The notes below the pieces were generated by a model, which saw only the letters and a list, made by a program, of their open reading frames with translations, searched no databases and was not told where the DNA came from. DNA of 64,000 nt from Herbinix sp. (lineage in GTDB: Bacteria > Bacillota > Clostridia > Lachnospirales > Lachnospiraceae). Made by a program: the position numbers and the translations under genes. Position 1 is the stretch's first letter; every line of letters begins with the position of its first letter. Shown in pieces: positions 1 through 8,246 of this stretch. The stretch is taken from assembly GCA_029238935.1 (NCBI GenBank), contig JAQZBN010000001.1, forward strand, positions 1 to 64,000, written 5' to 3'.

Positions 1-1
1 G

Positions 2-613
2 AAAAAAGGCTTTGTCCTCCCCTACGAAACAATGTTAGTTATGCCTTCTAATTTCCTGATGAAAACTCCGAACCAATTAACGGCAAAGCTATTCGAACTT
101 CTTCCTATTAAAATAGAACATATCGTAGATGATATTCTATCCGGCGTAAGAGAAAGATCAAATCCTAAAGGGATTGATCGCCTTCTTTCTATTTTTGGAG
201 AAATTGAGAAATCACAATTCGCATCATGGATCTTTGGAAAACATATAATACCAAATCATAACTGTAATGGCTGCGGACTCTGTGCTTCTTCTTGTCCCAG
301 AGGAAATATTCAGATGGTAAATCATTTTCCGAAGGTAGGAGCACAATGTGTATTCTGTCTTCGATGTATCTATGGATGCAAACGAAATGCTTTATACCCA
401 CATGTAGGTCGGTTTATTGTTATAAAGGATGGTTATAACATCGGTCAGTTAGAAAAATTAGAAAAGGTAAGTAAGTCGATACCTAAAGAGTATTTGAAAC
501 GTTATGCCTACAGCGGAATCATAAAATACGTTAAGGAAGTGGAAGAATTTCATAAAAGAATGAACCAGAGCGATAGTTCTGATAATAAAAAGATTGAAAA
601 AATCAAGCGATAA
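2..613 (+). CDS. EFR1-type flavodoxin/ferredoxin, 3' part only
   Basis: The reading frame is open from base 2 with no stop, so this is the C-terminal part of a gene that begins before the window; the ATG at 32 is probably internal. Two 4Fe-4S motifs are visible: CNGCGLCASSCP at about 245-300 and CVFCLRCIYGC at about 345-380. The residues between and after them are basic and helical. In the EFR1 family a flavodoxin-like domain precedes such a two-cluster ferredoxin tail; that domain would lie in the missing part, so the family call is inference. The likely role is low-potential electron transfer in the cytoplasm. The end carries a lysine-rich tail after the last cluster. No terminator specific to it is obvious. 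Confidence 0.85.
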   Translation, partial: KKGFVLPYETMLVMPSNFLMKTPNQLTAKLFELLPIKIEHIVDDILSGVRERSNPKGIDRLLSIFGEIEKSQFASWIFGKHIIPNHNCNGCGLCASSCPRGNIQMVNHFPKVGAQCVFCLRCIYGCKRNALYPHVGRFIVIKDGYNIGQLEKLEKVSKSIPKEYLKRYAYSGIIKYVKEVEEFHKRMNQSDSSDNKKIEKIKR

Positions 614-673
614 AACTATGACGGAATATCATAATGAAGTAAACTATCCATAGTAAATTAATATATACAACTT

Positions 674-713
674 CAAAAAAATAAAGTGCTGCAGCAAAAA
701 ACTACAGCACCTT
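674..713 (-). terminator. Intrinsic terminator of the RlmI-like gene
   Basis: Read on the minus strand, a 9-bp stem (AAGGTGCTG with CAGCACTTT, one G-T pair) is followed by ATTTTTTT. It starts ten bases past the stop of the minus-strand methyltransferase gene. Reads also as a weaker hairpin on the plus strand. Confidence 0.75.
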
Positions 714-722
714 TCTGATTCA

Positions 723-1586
723 TTATTTCTCCCAGCGTCCCGATGCTCCGCAAGGAAGAACAAGGCCATTGCCTGAAACAGGAAGTCCTATTTCATCAGC
801 GGTAACCTTTCCTTTATATTTTTTACTAAACTGCTCCGATATCATATAGGATAACACTCCAGCTTGTAATCCCGTTGTATATGAATTTAAAAGAAAGAAG
901 ATCGGATCCTCTGATAAAACCTGCATACATAATTGGATGAATGGATAAATACTATCTTCAATCTTCCATATCTCTCCCTTGGGTCCTCTTCCATAGGAAG
1001 GAGGATCCATAATGATTGCATCATATTTACTGCCTCGGCGAATTTCTCTTTCCACGAACTTCACGCAGTCATCAACGATATATCGGATCGGTGCCTCCGC
1101 TAAACCAGAACTTGCAGCATTCTCTCTTGCCCAGGTAACCATACCCTTGGATGCATCTACATGGGTTACTGCCGCTCCAGCCTTTGCTGCAGCCAAAGTA
1201 GCTCCGCCCGTATAAGCAAACAAGTTTAACACCTTAACTTGACGATCCTTTACACTTTTAATCTTATCTGAAAACCAGTCCCAGTTGACAGCCTGCTCAG
1301 GAAAAAGTCCTGTATGTTTAAAACTAAAAGGCTGCAAATGAAAGGTTAAATCCTTATAATTAATATCCCACTGTTCCGGTAGATTAAAAAATTCCCATTC
1401 TCCTCCACCCTTTGCACTTCTATGATAATGAGCATTTGGGTTCTTCCATCCCTTATGCGACTTCTCCGTTCCCCAGATTACCTGTGGGTCCGGACGCACT
1501 AGAATGTATTTACCCCAACGTTCCAATTTCTCCCCATTTGATGTATCTATTACTTCATAGTCTTTCCAGCCATCTGCAATCCACAT
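723..1586 (-). CDS. Class I SAM-dependent RNA methyltransferase, RlmI-like
   Basis: About 287 residues when started at MWIADGW (ATG at 1584-1586, preceded by a GAAAGAGAGAG stretch); an upstream in-frame ATG at 1607 has no better ribosome site. The SAM-binding motif NLFAYTGG lies near residue 125, an acidic motif (HVDASKG) follows about 25 residues on, and the catalytic-loop motif MDPPSYG lies near residue 200. These are typical of the COG1092/RlmI-like rRNA cytosine methyltransferases, but the N-terminal PUA domain of RlmI is absent, so the RNA substrate is uncertain. It stands alone on its strand, divergent from pspA, and ends at a clear terminator. Confidence 0.9.
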   Translation of the reverse strand: MWIADGWKDYEVIDTSNGEKLERWGKYILVRPDPQVIWGTEKSHKGWKNPNAHYHRSAKGGGEWEFFNLPEQWDINYKDLTFHLQPFSFKHTGLFPEQAVNWDWFSDKIKSVKDRQVKVLNLFAYTGGATLAAAKAGAAVTHVDASKGMVTWARENAASSGLAEAPIRYIVDDCVKFVEREIRRGSKYDAIIMDPPSYGRGPKGEIWKIEDSIYPFIQLCMQVLSEDPIFFLLNSYTTGLQAGVLSYMISEQFSKKYKGKVTADEIGLPVSGNGLVLPCGASGRWEK

Positions 1587-1891
1587 AGTTCTCTCTCTTT
1601 CTATCATTCGTCTTATCTTTTTCTATTATAAAACAGTTCTTTCTGATTTACAATAACAAAGCTATGTATCAGGTTTTACAGTATAGTGCCAATAGGATAC
1701 AATCTCTAATTTCATTATTCCAGCTCAACATAGGTGTTATGCAAATAATCCGGTTTTTCCTTTAATTTTTCTATCATGTTTCTCACCATATTTTAACTTG
1801 ACCTTACCGAGGTTTCATAATACACTTGAAGATGTAATCAGTGAATAATGCAGGCAAATAACGCATTAAAATTATATGGAGGGATATCACA
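1587..1891. other. Divergent intergenic region between the methyltransferase and pspA
   Basis: 305 bases, AT-rich. Apart from a candidate pspA promoter near 1798-1826 and its ribosome site I see no gene, repeat or structured RNA. Confidence 0.6.
1798..1826 (+). promoter_or_regulatory. Candidate sigma-A promoter of pspA
   Basis: TTGACC at 1798-1803 and TACACT at 1821-1826 with a 17-base spacer, about 65 bases before the pspA start. The -35 is good and the -10 matches four of six bases. Confidence 0.45.
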
Positions 1892-2566
1892 ATGGGAATT
1901 TTAACAAGATTTAGAGATATTATGTCAAGTAATATCAATGCACTATTAGATAAAGCAGAAGATCCGGAAAAGATGATTGATCAATGCCTTAGAAATTTAA
2001 ATTCTGATCTTGGAAAAGTTAAATCCGAGACTGCTGCTATTATGGCGGAAGAACAGAGAGCAAAGAGAGTTCTTGATGATTGCAACGAAGAGATCACCCG
2101 TATGCAGACTTTTGCAATGAAAGCCTTAGAAGCTGGCAATGACGATGATGCAAGAAAATTCCTGGAGAAAAAAGCCTCCGTCAGTGCAAATCTTTCCGGT
2201 CTACAAGAAGCATATGATTTAGCTAAAAACAATGCTGCTCATATGCGCCAGATGCATGATAAATTAGTAAATGATATTAATGAGTTAGAAGCCAGAAAAG
2301 ATATGATTAAAGGTAAGCTAGCTGTTGCGAAAACACAAGAACGTATCAATCAAATGGGTTCATCCGTAGTAAATGCGAACAACTCCATGGCAAGTTTCAA
2401 GAAATATGAAGAGATGGCCGATAAAGCCATTGACAAAGCAAATGCTATGGCAGAATTAAATCGTTCCTCCGCTGATCAGACCATAGAAGATTTGACTATG
2501 AAATATTCGATCAATAATTCAGTCGAAGATGAGCTAGCTGCATTAAAAGCCAGCTTAAACAAATAA
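1892..2566 (+). CDS. pspA: PspA/IM30 family membrane-stress protein
   Basis: 224 residues, full length for the family. The N-terminus (MGILTRFRDIMSSNINALLDKAEDPEKM) has the amphipathic helix that binds stressed membranes, and the rest is an extended charged coiled coil with repeated heptads, as in ESCRT-III-like PspA proteins. The ATG follows GGAGGG at good spacing. The next three plus-strand genes correspond to ydjG, ydjH and ydjI; in Bacillus subtilis these follow a pspA homologue (ydjF), so the context supports a membrane-maintenance function. Here pspA has its own terminator before ydjG, so the expression of the two parts may differ. Confidence 0.95.
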   Translation: MGILTRFRDIMSSNINALLDKAEDPEKMIDQCLRNLNSDLGKVKSETAAIMAEEQRAKRVLDDCNEEITRMQTFAMKALEAGNDDDARKFLEKKASVSANLSGLQEAYDLAKNNAAHMRQMHDKLVNDINELEARKDMIKGKLAVAKTQERINQMGSSVVNANNSMASFKKYEEMADKAIDKANAMAELNRSSADQTIEDLTMKYSINNSVEDELAALKASLNK

Positions 2567-2626
2567 TTCGTTTCGCTATAACTTACTACAATTTGTATAA
2601 CAATTCGCTCTATGAATTTAATTCAA

Positions 2627-2666
2627 TGTCCGCAAGAAGAATACTTTATCTTCTTGCGGGCATTTT
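2627..2666 (+). terminator. Intrinsic terminator after pspA
   Basis: A stem of about 14 bp (TGTCCGCAAGAAGA pairing with TCTTCTTGCGGGCA, with one G-T pair), an eight-base loop and a short T tract, 60 bases beyond the pspA stop. Confidence 0.85.
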
Positions 2667-2806
2667 ATCGATATTTTCTATGGGATTTAGATATAATTAA
2701 GAAACCAAATTGATATCTTATCATAAATCAATATCTGTCCTCTATTTTGTGTTAATAATAAATTCAACTAAGTAACACCAAAAATTATATAAAGGAGGTA
2801 ATTAAA

Positions 2807-3949
2807 TTGGTAGTACACTATAAATGCCCGAATTGCGGATCTGATATGGCATTTGACAGTCAAACAGGATTGCTTCGCTGCCAAAGCTGCGGACGTACCG
2901 ATGACATCGAGAAAATGACCGGCGGGCATCATAGCCACGGAGAAGGCTCTGTTTCCTATGATATGAATGAGGAAGATGAAGCTGCCGCAAATTCTGCTTT
3001 TGAATACGATTATAGAGATGCCTCCCAAGGTGATGCTCCAACAAATCATAATACCTATGGAGATAATGAAGCACAGCAATATCATTGTAATAATTGCGGT
3101 GCTGTATTAATTACGGATATCAATACTACAGCAACTACCTGCAGCTTCTGTGGAGCCGGTGTCGTACTAGGAGACAGGTTACGAGGTGATTTGGCTCCTG
3201 CCAAGGTTGTGCCATTTACTATTAATAAAGAACAGGCACAGCAGGCTTTTATTAAATGGTGCAAAAAAGGAAGACTTACTCCAAAAGATTTTATGAATGC
3301 GGATCGCATTAAAAATATCACTGGTCTTTACGTTCCCTTTTGGTTATTCGATTTAAACGGACGTGGAGAAGTCGAAGCTACTTGCACCAGAGTCAGAACC
3401 TATACTATGGGAGAATACATCTATACAGAAACAAAATATTATCATGTCTACCGTAAAGTAGATCTGAACTATCAACGCATTCCTTGTGATGCCTCACAGA
3501 AGATGAGCGATGCTATGATGGATAAATTAGAGCCTTTTCAGTATAATGATCTGAAGGATTTTCAGATGCCGTACCTCGCAGGGTACATAGCAGAAAAATA
3601 TGATTATGATGATAAGACCCTTCTCCCCCGCATGAAAGATCGAGTTGATGATTATGTAGATTCCTATATCCGCTCCACAATTAGCGGATATACTACCGTT
3701 TCCTATCATCGTAAGAATATTGATATCAGACAGAAAAGAGCAGATTATACCCTACTTCCGGTGTGGATGGTATGTTACGACTACAAAAAAGCGGAACATA
3801 ACTTCGCGATGAATGGCCAAACCGGTAAAATCGTTGGAAAACCGCCGTTAAGCGCTGGAAAGATAACCGCTTGGTTTGCCGGTATTTCTGGAGGAACCTT
3901 TCTTCTGCTTCGTATTCTTACCTATTTATTAGGAGGTGGCATAGTATGA
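2807..3949 (+). CDS. ydjG: YdjG-like zinc-ribbon membrane protein
   Basis: 380 residues. The start is a TTG at 2807, chosen because AAAGGAGG lies seven bases upstream and no ATG is near. Two zinc ribbons occupy the N-terminal 115 residues: CPNC at 8-11 with CQSC about 20 residues later, and CNNC near 96 with CSFC near 114. A soluble middle region follows, and one hydrophobic helix closes the protein (about 352-375). This matches B. subtilis YdjG, a partner of YdjH that recruits the PspA-like protein to the membrane. The stop overlaps the start of the next gene by four bases (ATGA), implying translational coupling. Confidence 0.85.
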   Translation: MVVHYKCPNCGSDMAFDSQTGLLRCQSCGRTDDIEKMTGGHHSHGEGSVSYDMNEEDEAAANSAFEYDYRDASQGDAPTNHNTYGDNEAQQYHCNNCGAVLITDINTTATTCSFCGAGVVLGDRLRGDLAPAKVVPFTINKEQAQQAFIKWCKKGRLTPKDFMNADRIKNITGLYVPFWLFDLNGRGEVEATCTRVRTYTMGEYIYTETKYYHVYRKVDLNYQRIPCDASQKMSDAMMDKLEPFQYNDLKDFQMPYLAGYIAEKYDYDDKTLLPRMKDRVDDYVDSYIRSTISGYTTVSYHRKNIDIRQKRADYTLLPVWMVCYDYKKAEHNFAMNGQTGKIVGKPPLSAGKITAWFAGISGGTFLLLRILTYLLGGGIV

Positions 3950-4815
3950 GAAAATGGCTACGATCTATAAATCCTACATTTGTTCTTACGCTTATTCTCC
4001 TCTCTCTGTTTCTTCCTGATATAACGGTTATTGCCAAGGCTTCGGAACCCTCTGCTACAGAAAGTATTCCACATGTTTATGATGAGGCAGAACTTTTATC
4101 CACAAAAGAGGCTGACGAAATCGATGAATTGTGTAAAGAATACGGTGATGCAGTTGGAATTACCATAATTATTCTTACTCATAATTCCTCTGATACGAAA
4201 GACGGGGATATTCTAATTGAAGATTTTTATGACAATATGCTTTATGGTGATAGTGTAATTCTTCTTGTTGATATGTATCGTCGAGATGTAATCATTCACG
4301 CCTATGAGCAAGCACAAACATATCTTCATTCGAATCGAACGGACGATATCAGAAGTAGTATCACTCCCTATTTAACCGATGGTGAATATTACAAAGCATT
4401 TGAGACCTATATTAAGATGTCCTCCGATTATATGCAGGACGATACCGAATTAAATTATGATCACAATTATACCTATGATAACCCATACGGCAACCCCTCA
4501 CCGGAGCAGACAGCAAAAAATGTGATAGGCAGCCTCTGGTTCCAGCTTTTGGTTTCCCTTACCATAGGTGGAATTGTTGTTGGTGTTATGGCATTTAACT
4601 CTGGTGGTAGGATGACGACAGTAAGCAATACCTACATGGATCAAAACCATTCTGGACTCATCGGCCGAAGAGATGATTATCTTAGAACAACCGTAACCAA
4701 AGTTCGAAAACCTACGAACAACAATCAAGGAAACGGTGGCTTTAATGCCGGAGGATTTCGAGGTGGAACATCCAGCGGTGGTCACAGTCATAGCTCCAGC
4801 CGTGGAAAATTCTAG
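3946..4815 (+). CDS. ydjH: TPM-domain membrane protein, YdjH-like
   Basis: 289 residues from the ATG at 3946, which overlaps the ydjG stop by four bases and follows an AGGAGGTGG site; longer in-frame starts lie inside ydjG. An N-terminal hydrophobic segment (about 12-28) acts as signal or anchor. The TPM domain (formerly DUF477) spans about 40-165, with the typical opening 'VYDEAELLS'. A second membrane helix lies near 190-212. The tail is glycine/serine/histidine-rich low complexity ending GGHSHSSSRGKF. Topology suggests an extracytoplasmic TPM domain. With YdjG it probably forms the membrane platform of the PspA system. Confidence 0.88.
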   Translation: MRKWLRSINPTFVLTLILLSLFLPDITVIAKASEPSATESIPHVYDEAELLSTKEADEIDELCKEYGDAVGITIIILTHNSSDTKDGDILIEDFYDNMLYGDSVILLVDMYRRDVIIHAYEQAQTYLHSNRTDDIRSSITPYLTDGEYYKAFETYIKMSSDYMQDDTELNYDHNYTYDNPYGNPSPEQTAKNVIGSLWFQLLVSLTIGGIVVGVMAFNSGGRMTTVSNTYMDQNHSGLIGRRDDYLRTTVTKVRKPTNNNQGNGGFNAGGFRGGTSSGGHSHSSSRGKF

Positions 4816-4902
4816 TAGCAATGAAGCGAAACATTCATTATAATATAACTAATGAATATGACATTAACAAATCAATTATCTATTCATATAAGGAGGAATA
4901 TC

Positions 4903-5865
4903 ATGGGACTATTTTCTAGACAATTTGCTAATGTAGTTGAATGGGATGAATTTCGTGATGATATGATATTTTACAAATGGAATAACGATGAGATAAAGAA
5001 AGGCAGCCGTTTAATCATACGTCCGGGTCAAGATGCAGTATTTTTATATAATGGTAAAATCGAAGGTATCTTTAAAGATGAAGGTGACTATGACATAGAG
5101 TCCCAGATCATTCCCTTCCTGTCTACTTTAGCAGGTTTTAAATTTGGTTTTAATAGTGGTATGAGAGCTGAAGTTCTCTTTATCAATACCAAAGAATTTA
5201 TAGCGAAATGGGGTACTCAAAACGCCATCAATATACCAACACCGGAATTACCGGGAGGTATGCCGATTCGTGCCAATGGAACCTTTACCTTTAAGGTTTC
5301 AGATTATGTACGACTGATTGATAAAATTGCTGGTGTAAAGCAAAGTTTTACCGTAGATGATGTAAAGCTTCGCATTACTTCCATCTTAGATCAGCTGCTA
5401 ATGAAGTGGATATCCAAAGAAGGAAAAGATATGTTTAACCTTCAGGCAAATTCATTTGATATCGGAAATGGAATTAAGACTGATCTTGATATGCAGCTCT
5501 TTGACTCTGGTTTAACTATCACCGGATTTAATATTATGAGTTTTAACTATCCGGAAGAAATTCAAGCGATGATTAATAAGAATGCATCCCATCGAATGGT
5601 TGGCGACCTTAGTCGTTACCAGCAGGTATCTATGGTGGACGGCATAGCCTCCGGTAAGGTGAAAGGTGGCGGTGCTGCAGCCGATATGGCTGGAATGATG
5701 ATGGGAATTAATATGGCAAATCAGATGATGCAGAATATGAACAATGTCGGAAATCCTGCTGTAAATAATCAACCTACAACAGCGAAACCAAATTTCTGTC
5801 CAAATTGTGGGCAAAAGACCGGCGAAGCTAATTTTTGCCCCAACTGTGGTCAAAAACTAGTATAA
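4903..5865 (+). CDS. ydjI: SPFH-domain protein with C-terminal zinc ribbon, YdjI-like
   Basis: 320 residues from the ATG at 4903, chosen because AGGAGG precedes it; an ATG at 4852 has no site. The N-terminal two thirds is an SPFH/virion-core-like domain (starting MGLFSRQFANVVEWDEF), a glycine/methionine-rich linker lies around 255-290, and a double zinc ribbon ends the protein with two near-identical CPNCGQK motifs. YdjI-type proteins are membrane-associated scaffolds that go with PspA and YdjGH. It lies 87 bases after ydjH on the same strand and ends at a strong convergent terminator. Confidence 0.9.
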   Translation: MGLFSRQFANVVEWDEFRDDMIFYKWNNDEIKKGSRLIIRPGQDAVFLYNGKIEGIFKDEGDYDIESQIIPFLSTLAGFKFGFNSGMRAEVLFINTKEFIAKWGTQNAINIPTPELPGGMPIRANGTFTFKVSDYVRLIDKIAGVKQSFTVDDVKLRITSILDQLLMKWISKEGKDMFNLQANSFDIGNGIKTDLDMQLFDSGLTITGFNIMSFNYPEEIQAMINKNASHRMVGDLSRYQQVSMVDGIASGKVKGGGAAADMAGMMMGINMANQMMQNMNNVGNPAVNNQPTTAKPNFCPNCGQKTGEANFCPNCGQKLV

Positions 5866-5895
5866 GAGGAAATTTATTATATATTATATAATGAC

Positions 5896-5943
5896 AAAGA
5901 CCCCCTGATCGAACAGATAATGTACGATTAGAGGGCCTTTGTT
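5896..5943. terminator. Bidirectional terminator between ydjI and the phosphosugar mutase
   Basis: An inverted repeat (AAAGACCCCCTGATCG with CGATTAGAGGGCCTTT, a few mismatches) with A and T runs on its flanks, placed between two convergent genes, 31 bases after one stop and 12 before the other. Confidence 0.75.
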
Positions 5944-5954
5944 ATTAAGTAGAC

Positions 5955-7673
5955 CTAGTTTACTTTAAATACCTCATCACTCATTAATTTTTTAAGTCTT
6001 TGATCCGCATCCGCTACATCAGTTCCTTTTACACCAAAATAGAATTTAATTTTTGGTTCCGTACCGGAAGGACGAATTGCACACCATGCATCTTCGGTTA
6101 ACTCAAAATATAGTACGTCGGAATTTGGTAAACCGGTAGGTACTACTTCCCCTGACTCTAGATCAGTGATTGTGTCTGCAGTATAGTCTCGAATTTTTAA
6201 AATCTTATAATCTCCAGCTGTCTTAGGAGGATTTTTACGGTATCCCTCCATAATGGATTTAATCTTTTCCATACCTTCAATTCCTTTTAGAGTAACGGAT
6301 ACCAGATCTTCTTTGAAATAGCCGTATTTCTCGAAGATGCGGTTCATCTGCTCATAAAGGGTAATTCCTTGCGATTTATAATAAGCTGCAGCTTCACAGA
6401 GAGCCATAACCGCAACTACGGCATCCTTATCTCTGGAATGAGTTCCTACCAGGCAGCCATAGCTTTCTTCATAACCGAAGATATATTCATAGCTGTTATT
6501 ATTGTCTTCAAAGAGCTTAATCTGCTCTCCGATATATTTGAAACCAGTTAAAACCTCGATCAACTTTGCACCGTAATGAGCAGCGATTTGATCAGAAATA
6601 TTACCGGTTACAATTGTCTTTATTAGTGCTGCATTCTTCGGCAAGATACCTTTTTGGGCTTTCTGCGAAAACTCATATTCCGCAATAAGAGCACCTGTCA
6701 TATTTCCATTAAATAATACAAATTCACCAACTTCATTACGAACCATGATTCCTAATCTGTCAGCATCCGGATCCGTCGCCATGATAATATCGGCACCTAT
6801 TTCTGTTGCTAGTTTTTCAGCAAGTTTAAATACCTTTGGATCCTCCGGATTTGGATAACCTACGGTTGTAAATTCAGAATCTGGGAACTCCTGCTCCGGT
6901 ACAATATACACCTGTTCAAACCCTAATTCATTCAGGATACGACGTACCGGAAGATTACCGGTTCCATTTAATGGAGTGTAAACAATCTTCATTTGTTTTC
7001 CATCTTCTGTAATAGGGTTAATTACCAATTTCTTCAGCTCGCTAATATATTTATCATCGATATCAGCTCCTAAGATGGTAAGTAAGCCTGCGGAAACAGC
7101 AGCTTCTCTATCCATGGTTTTCGCTTCTGAAAAATCGATGATTGCATTTACTTCACCAATGATTTCAACATCTTTGGGATATGTGATTTGTGCACCATCT
7201 TCCCAGTATACCTTATATCCATTATACTCAGCAGGGTTATGGCTGGCTGTAATCACAATACCTGCGATACAGCCCAATTCTCTCAGGGCAAAGGAAAGCT
7301 CAGGAGTTGGTCTTAAGGTTTCAAATAAATAAGCCTTTATTCCATTCGCGCAAAGACATAGCGCGGAATCCATTGCAAACTCCGGGGACATTCTTCTGGA
7401 ATCATAAGCTATTGCTACTCCCTTATTCTGTCCTCCTTGCTTAACGATATAATTTGCAAGACCCTGTGTAGCTCTACGTACCGTATATAAATTCATGCGG
7501 TTTACACCTGCACCTAAGATACCTCTTAAACCGCCAGTACCAAATTCCAAGTCTTTATAAAATCTCTCTCTTATTTCATTATCATTCCCTTTTAAGGCAG
7601 CTAACTCCTCTTTTGTTGCCTGATCAAAATAAGGGTTTGTTAACCACTCTTCATATTTTTTAATGTAATCCAT
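5955..7673 (-). CDS. pgcA: Phosphoglucomutase/phosphomannomutase (phosphosugar mutase)
   Basis: 572 residues, full length for the alpha-D-phosphohexomutase superfamily, PgcA type. The catalytic phosphoserine loop TASHNPAEYNG lies near residue 142, the metal-binding loop DPDADRLG near 305, the sugar-specificity loop GYEESYG near 398, and the phosphate-binding RPSGTEPKIKFY at the C-terminus. It interconverts glucose-6-phosphate and glucose-1-phosphate, and so supplies UDP-sugars for cell wall and exopolysaccharide; the large glycan locus at 38-64 kb is a plausible consumer. The ATG has GGTGAGGG upstream. It is a single-gene unit with its own candidate promoter. Confidence 0.96.
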   Translation of the reverse strand: MDYIKKYEEWLTNPYFDQATKEELAALKGNDNEIRERFYKDLEFGTGGLRGILGAGVNRMNLYTVRRATQGLANYIVKQGGQNKGVAIAYDSRRMSPEFAMDSALCLCANGIKAYLFETLRPTPELSFALRELGCIAGIVITASHNPAEYNGYKVYWEDGAQITYPKDVEIIGEVNAIIDFSEAKTMDREAAVSAGLLTILGADIDDKYISELKKLVINPITEDGKQMKIVYTPLNGTGNLPVRRILNELGFEQVYIVPEQEFPDSEFTTVGYPNPEDPKVFKLAEKLATEIGADIIMATDPDADRLGIMVRNEVGEFVLFNGNMTGALIAEYEFSQKAQKGILPKNAALIKTIVTGNISDQIAAHYGAKLIEVLTGFKYIGEQIKLFEDNNNSYEYIFGYEESYGCLVGTHSRDKDAVVAVMALCEAAAYYKSQGITLYEQMNRIFEKYGYFKEDLVSVTLKGIEGMEKIKSIMEGYRKNPPKTAGDYKILKIRDYTADTITDLESGEVVPTGLPNSDVLYFELTEDAWCAIRPSGTEPKIKFYFGVKGTDVADADQRLKKLMSDEVFKVN

Positions 7674-7706
7674 GCCCTCACCTTTCTTCTTTCAAAATAT
7701 AGTAAC

Positions 7707-7735
7707 ATATTACAATGCTTCTTATGTAAAAGCAA
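7707..7735 (-). promoter_or_regulatory. Candidate promoter of the phosphosugar mutase
   Basis: On the minus strand TTGCTT (7730-7735), a 17-base spacer and TAATAT (7707-7712), about 35 bases before the ATG. Confidence 0.45.
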
Positions 7736-7927
7736 TGCTTTTTTCTATTTCATTTTATCCAGACCTATCATAATTTATTTTCTAATCTACTGACATGAAA
7801 GTTAAAATATGATAAATGACATCTTTATGTAATATGTCTGTCTACTATCATTTTTCTATATAAAAATTATATTGGGATAAGTATAATTCATTCTTCATTC
7901 TATATCAATCCCTGATCTTTCGCTTCA

Positions 7928-8115
7928 ATCATTATTCCATAAAAATCTATCATTATTCCATAAGTATTTATCACTATTCCATATCTATGTATCATTACTC
8001 CATATCTATGTATCATTACCTCATATGAATGTATCATCCTCCATATAAATGAATCGTTGCTTCATAGGAATGAATCGTTACTCCATAGGAATGAATCGTT
8101 ACTCCATAGGAATCA
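7928..8115. repeat. Tandem array of nine 21-bp units
   Basis: Units run 7928, 7949, 7970, 7991, 8012, 8033 (20 bases), 8053, 8074 and 8095. The consensus is ATCATTACTCCATATCTATGT at the left, drifting to ATCGTTACTCCATAGGAATGA at the right; the last units are nearly identical and the first ones diverged. The period equals two helical turns. It lies about 90 bases beyond the rpoC terminator, between two minus-strand genes. No binding protein can be named from the sequence. Confidence 0.9.
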
Positions 8116-8202
8116 GATAAAAAAGATCCAAGATAAAACAGTTCGATATCCAGTGATGAAACCTGATTCAGAGGAAGCATACCCCAATACTTATCAAAGA
8201 GC

Positions 8203-8240
8203 AAAAAAACAGGCGCCATCTTGCAATGACGCCTGTTTTA
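8203..8240 (-). terminator. Intrinsic terminator after rpoC
   Basis: On the minus strand AAAACAGGCG pairs with CGCCTGTTTT, with further pairing in the loop and a run of seven T; it begins about seven bases past the rpoC stop. Confidence 0.9.
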
Positions 8241-8246
8241 CTTAAA

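Larger units (their letters stand above)
7674..8246. other. Intergenic region between rpoC and the phosphosugar mutase
   Basis: 573 bases, AT-rich. It holds the mutase promoter, a featureless AT-rich stretch at about 7740-7920, the 21-bp repeat array and the rpoC terminator. Reading frames across the array are only translations of the repeat. Confidence 0.7.

Noticed and set aside
7928..8115. CRISPR array or attachment site
   Set aside because: The 21-bp units are contiguous with no spacers; there is no integrase nearby.
8057..8245. Plus-strand frame with repeated LHRNESL units, and a minus-strand counterpart with repeated SYGVTIH units
   Set aside because: Both are translations of the 21-bp tandem array, whose length is a multiple of three; there is no proper ribosome site and they extend into the rpoC terminator.
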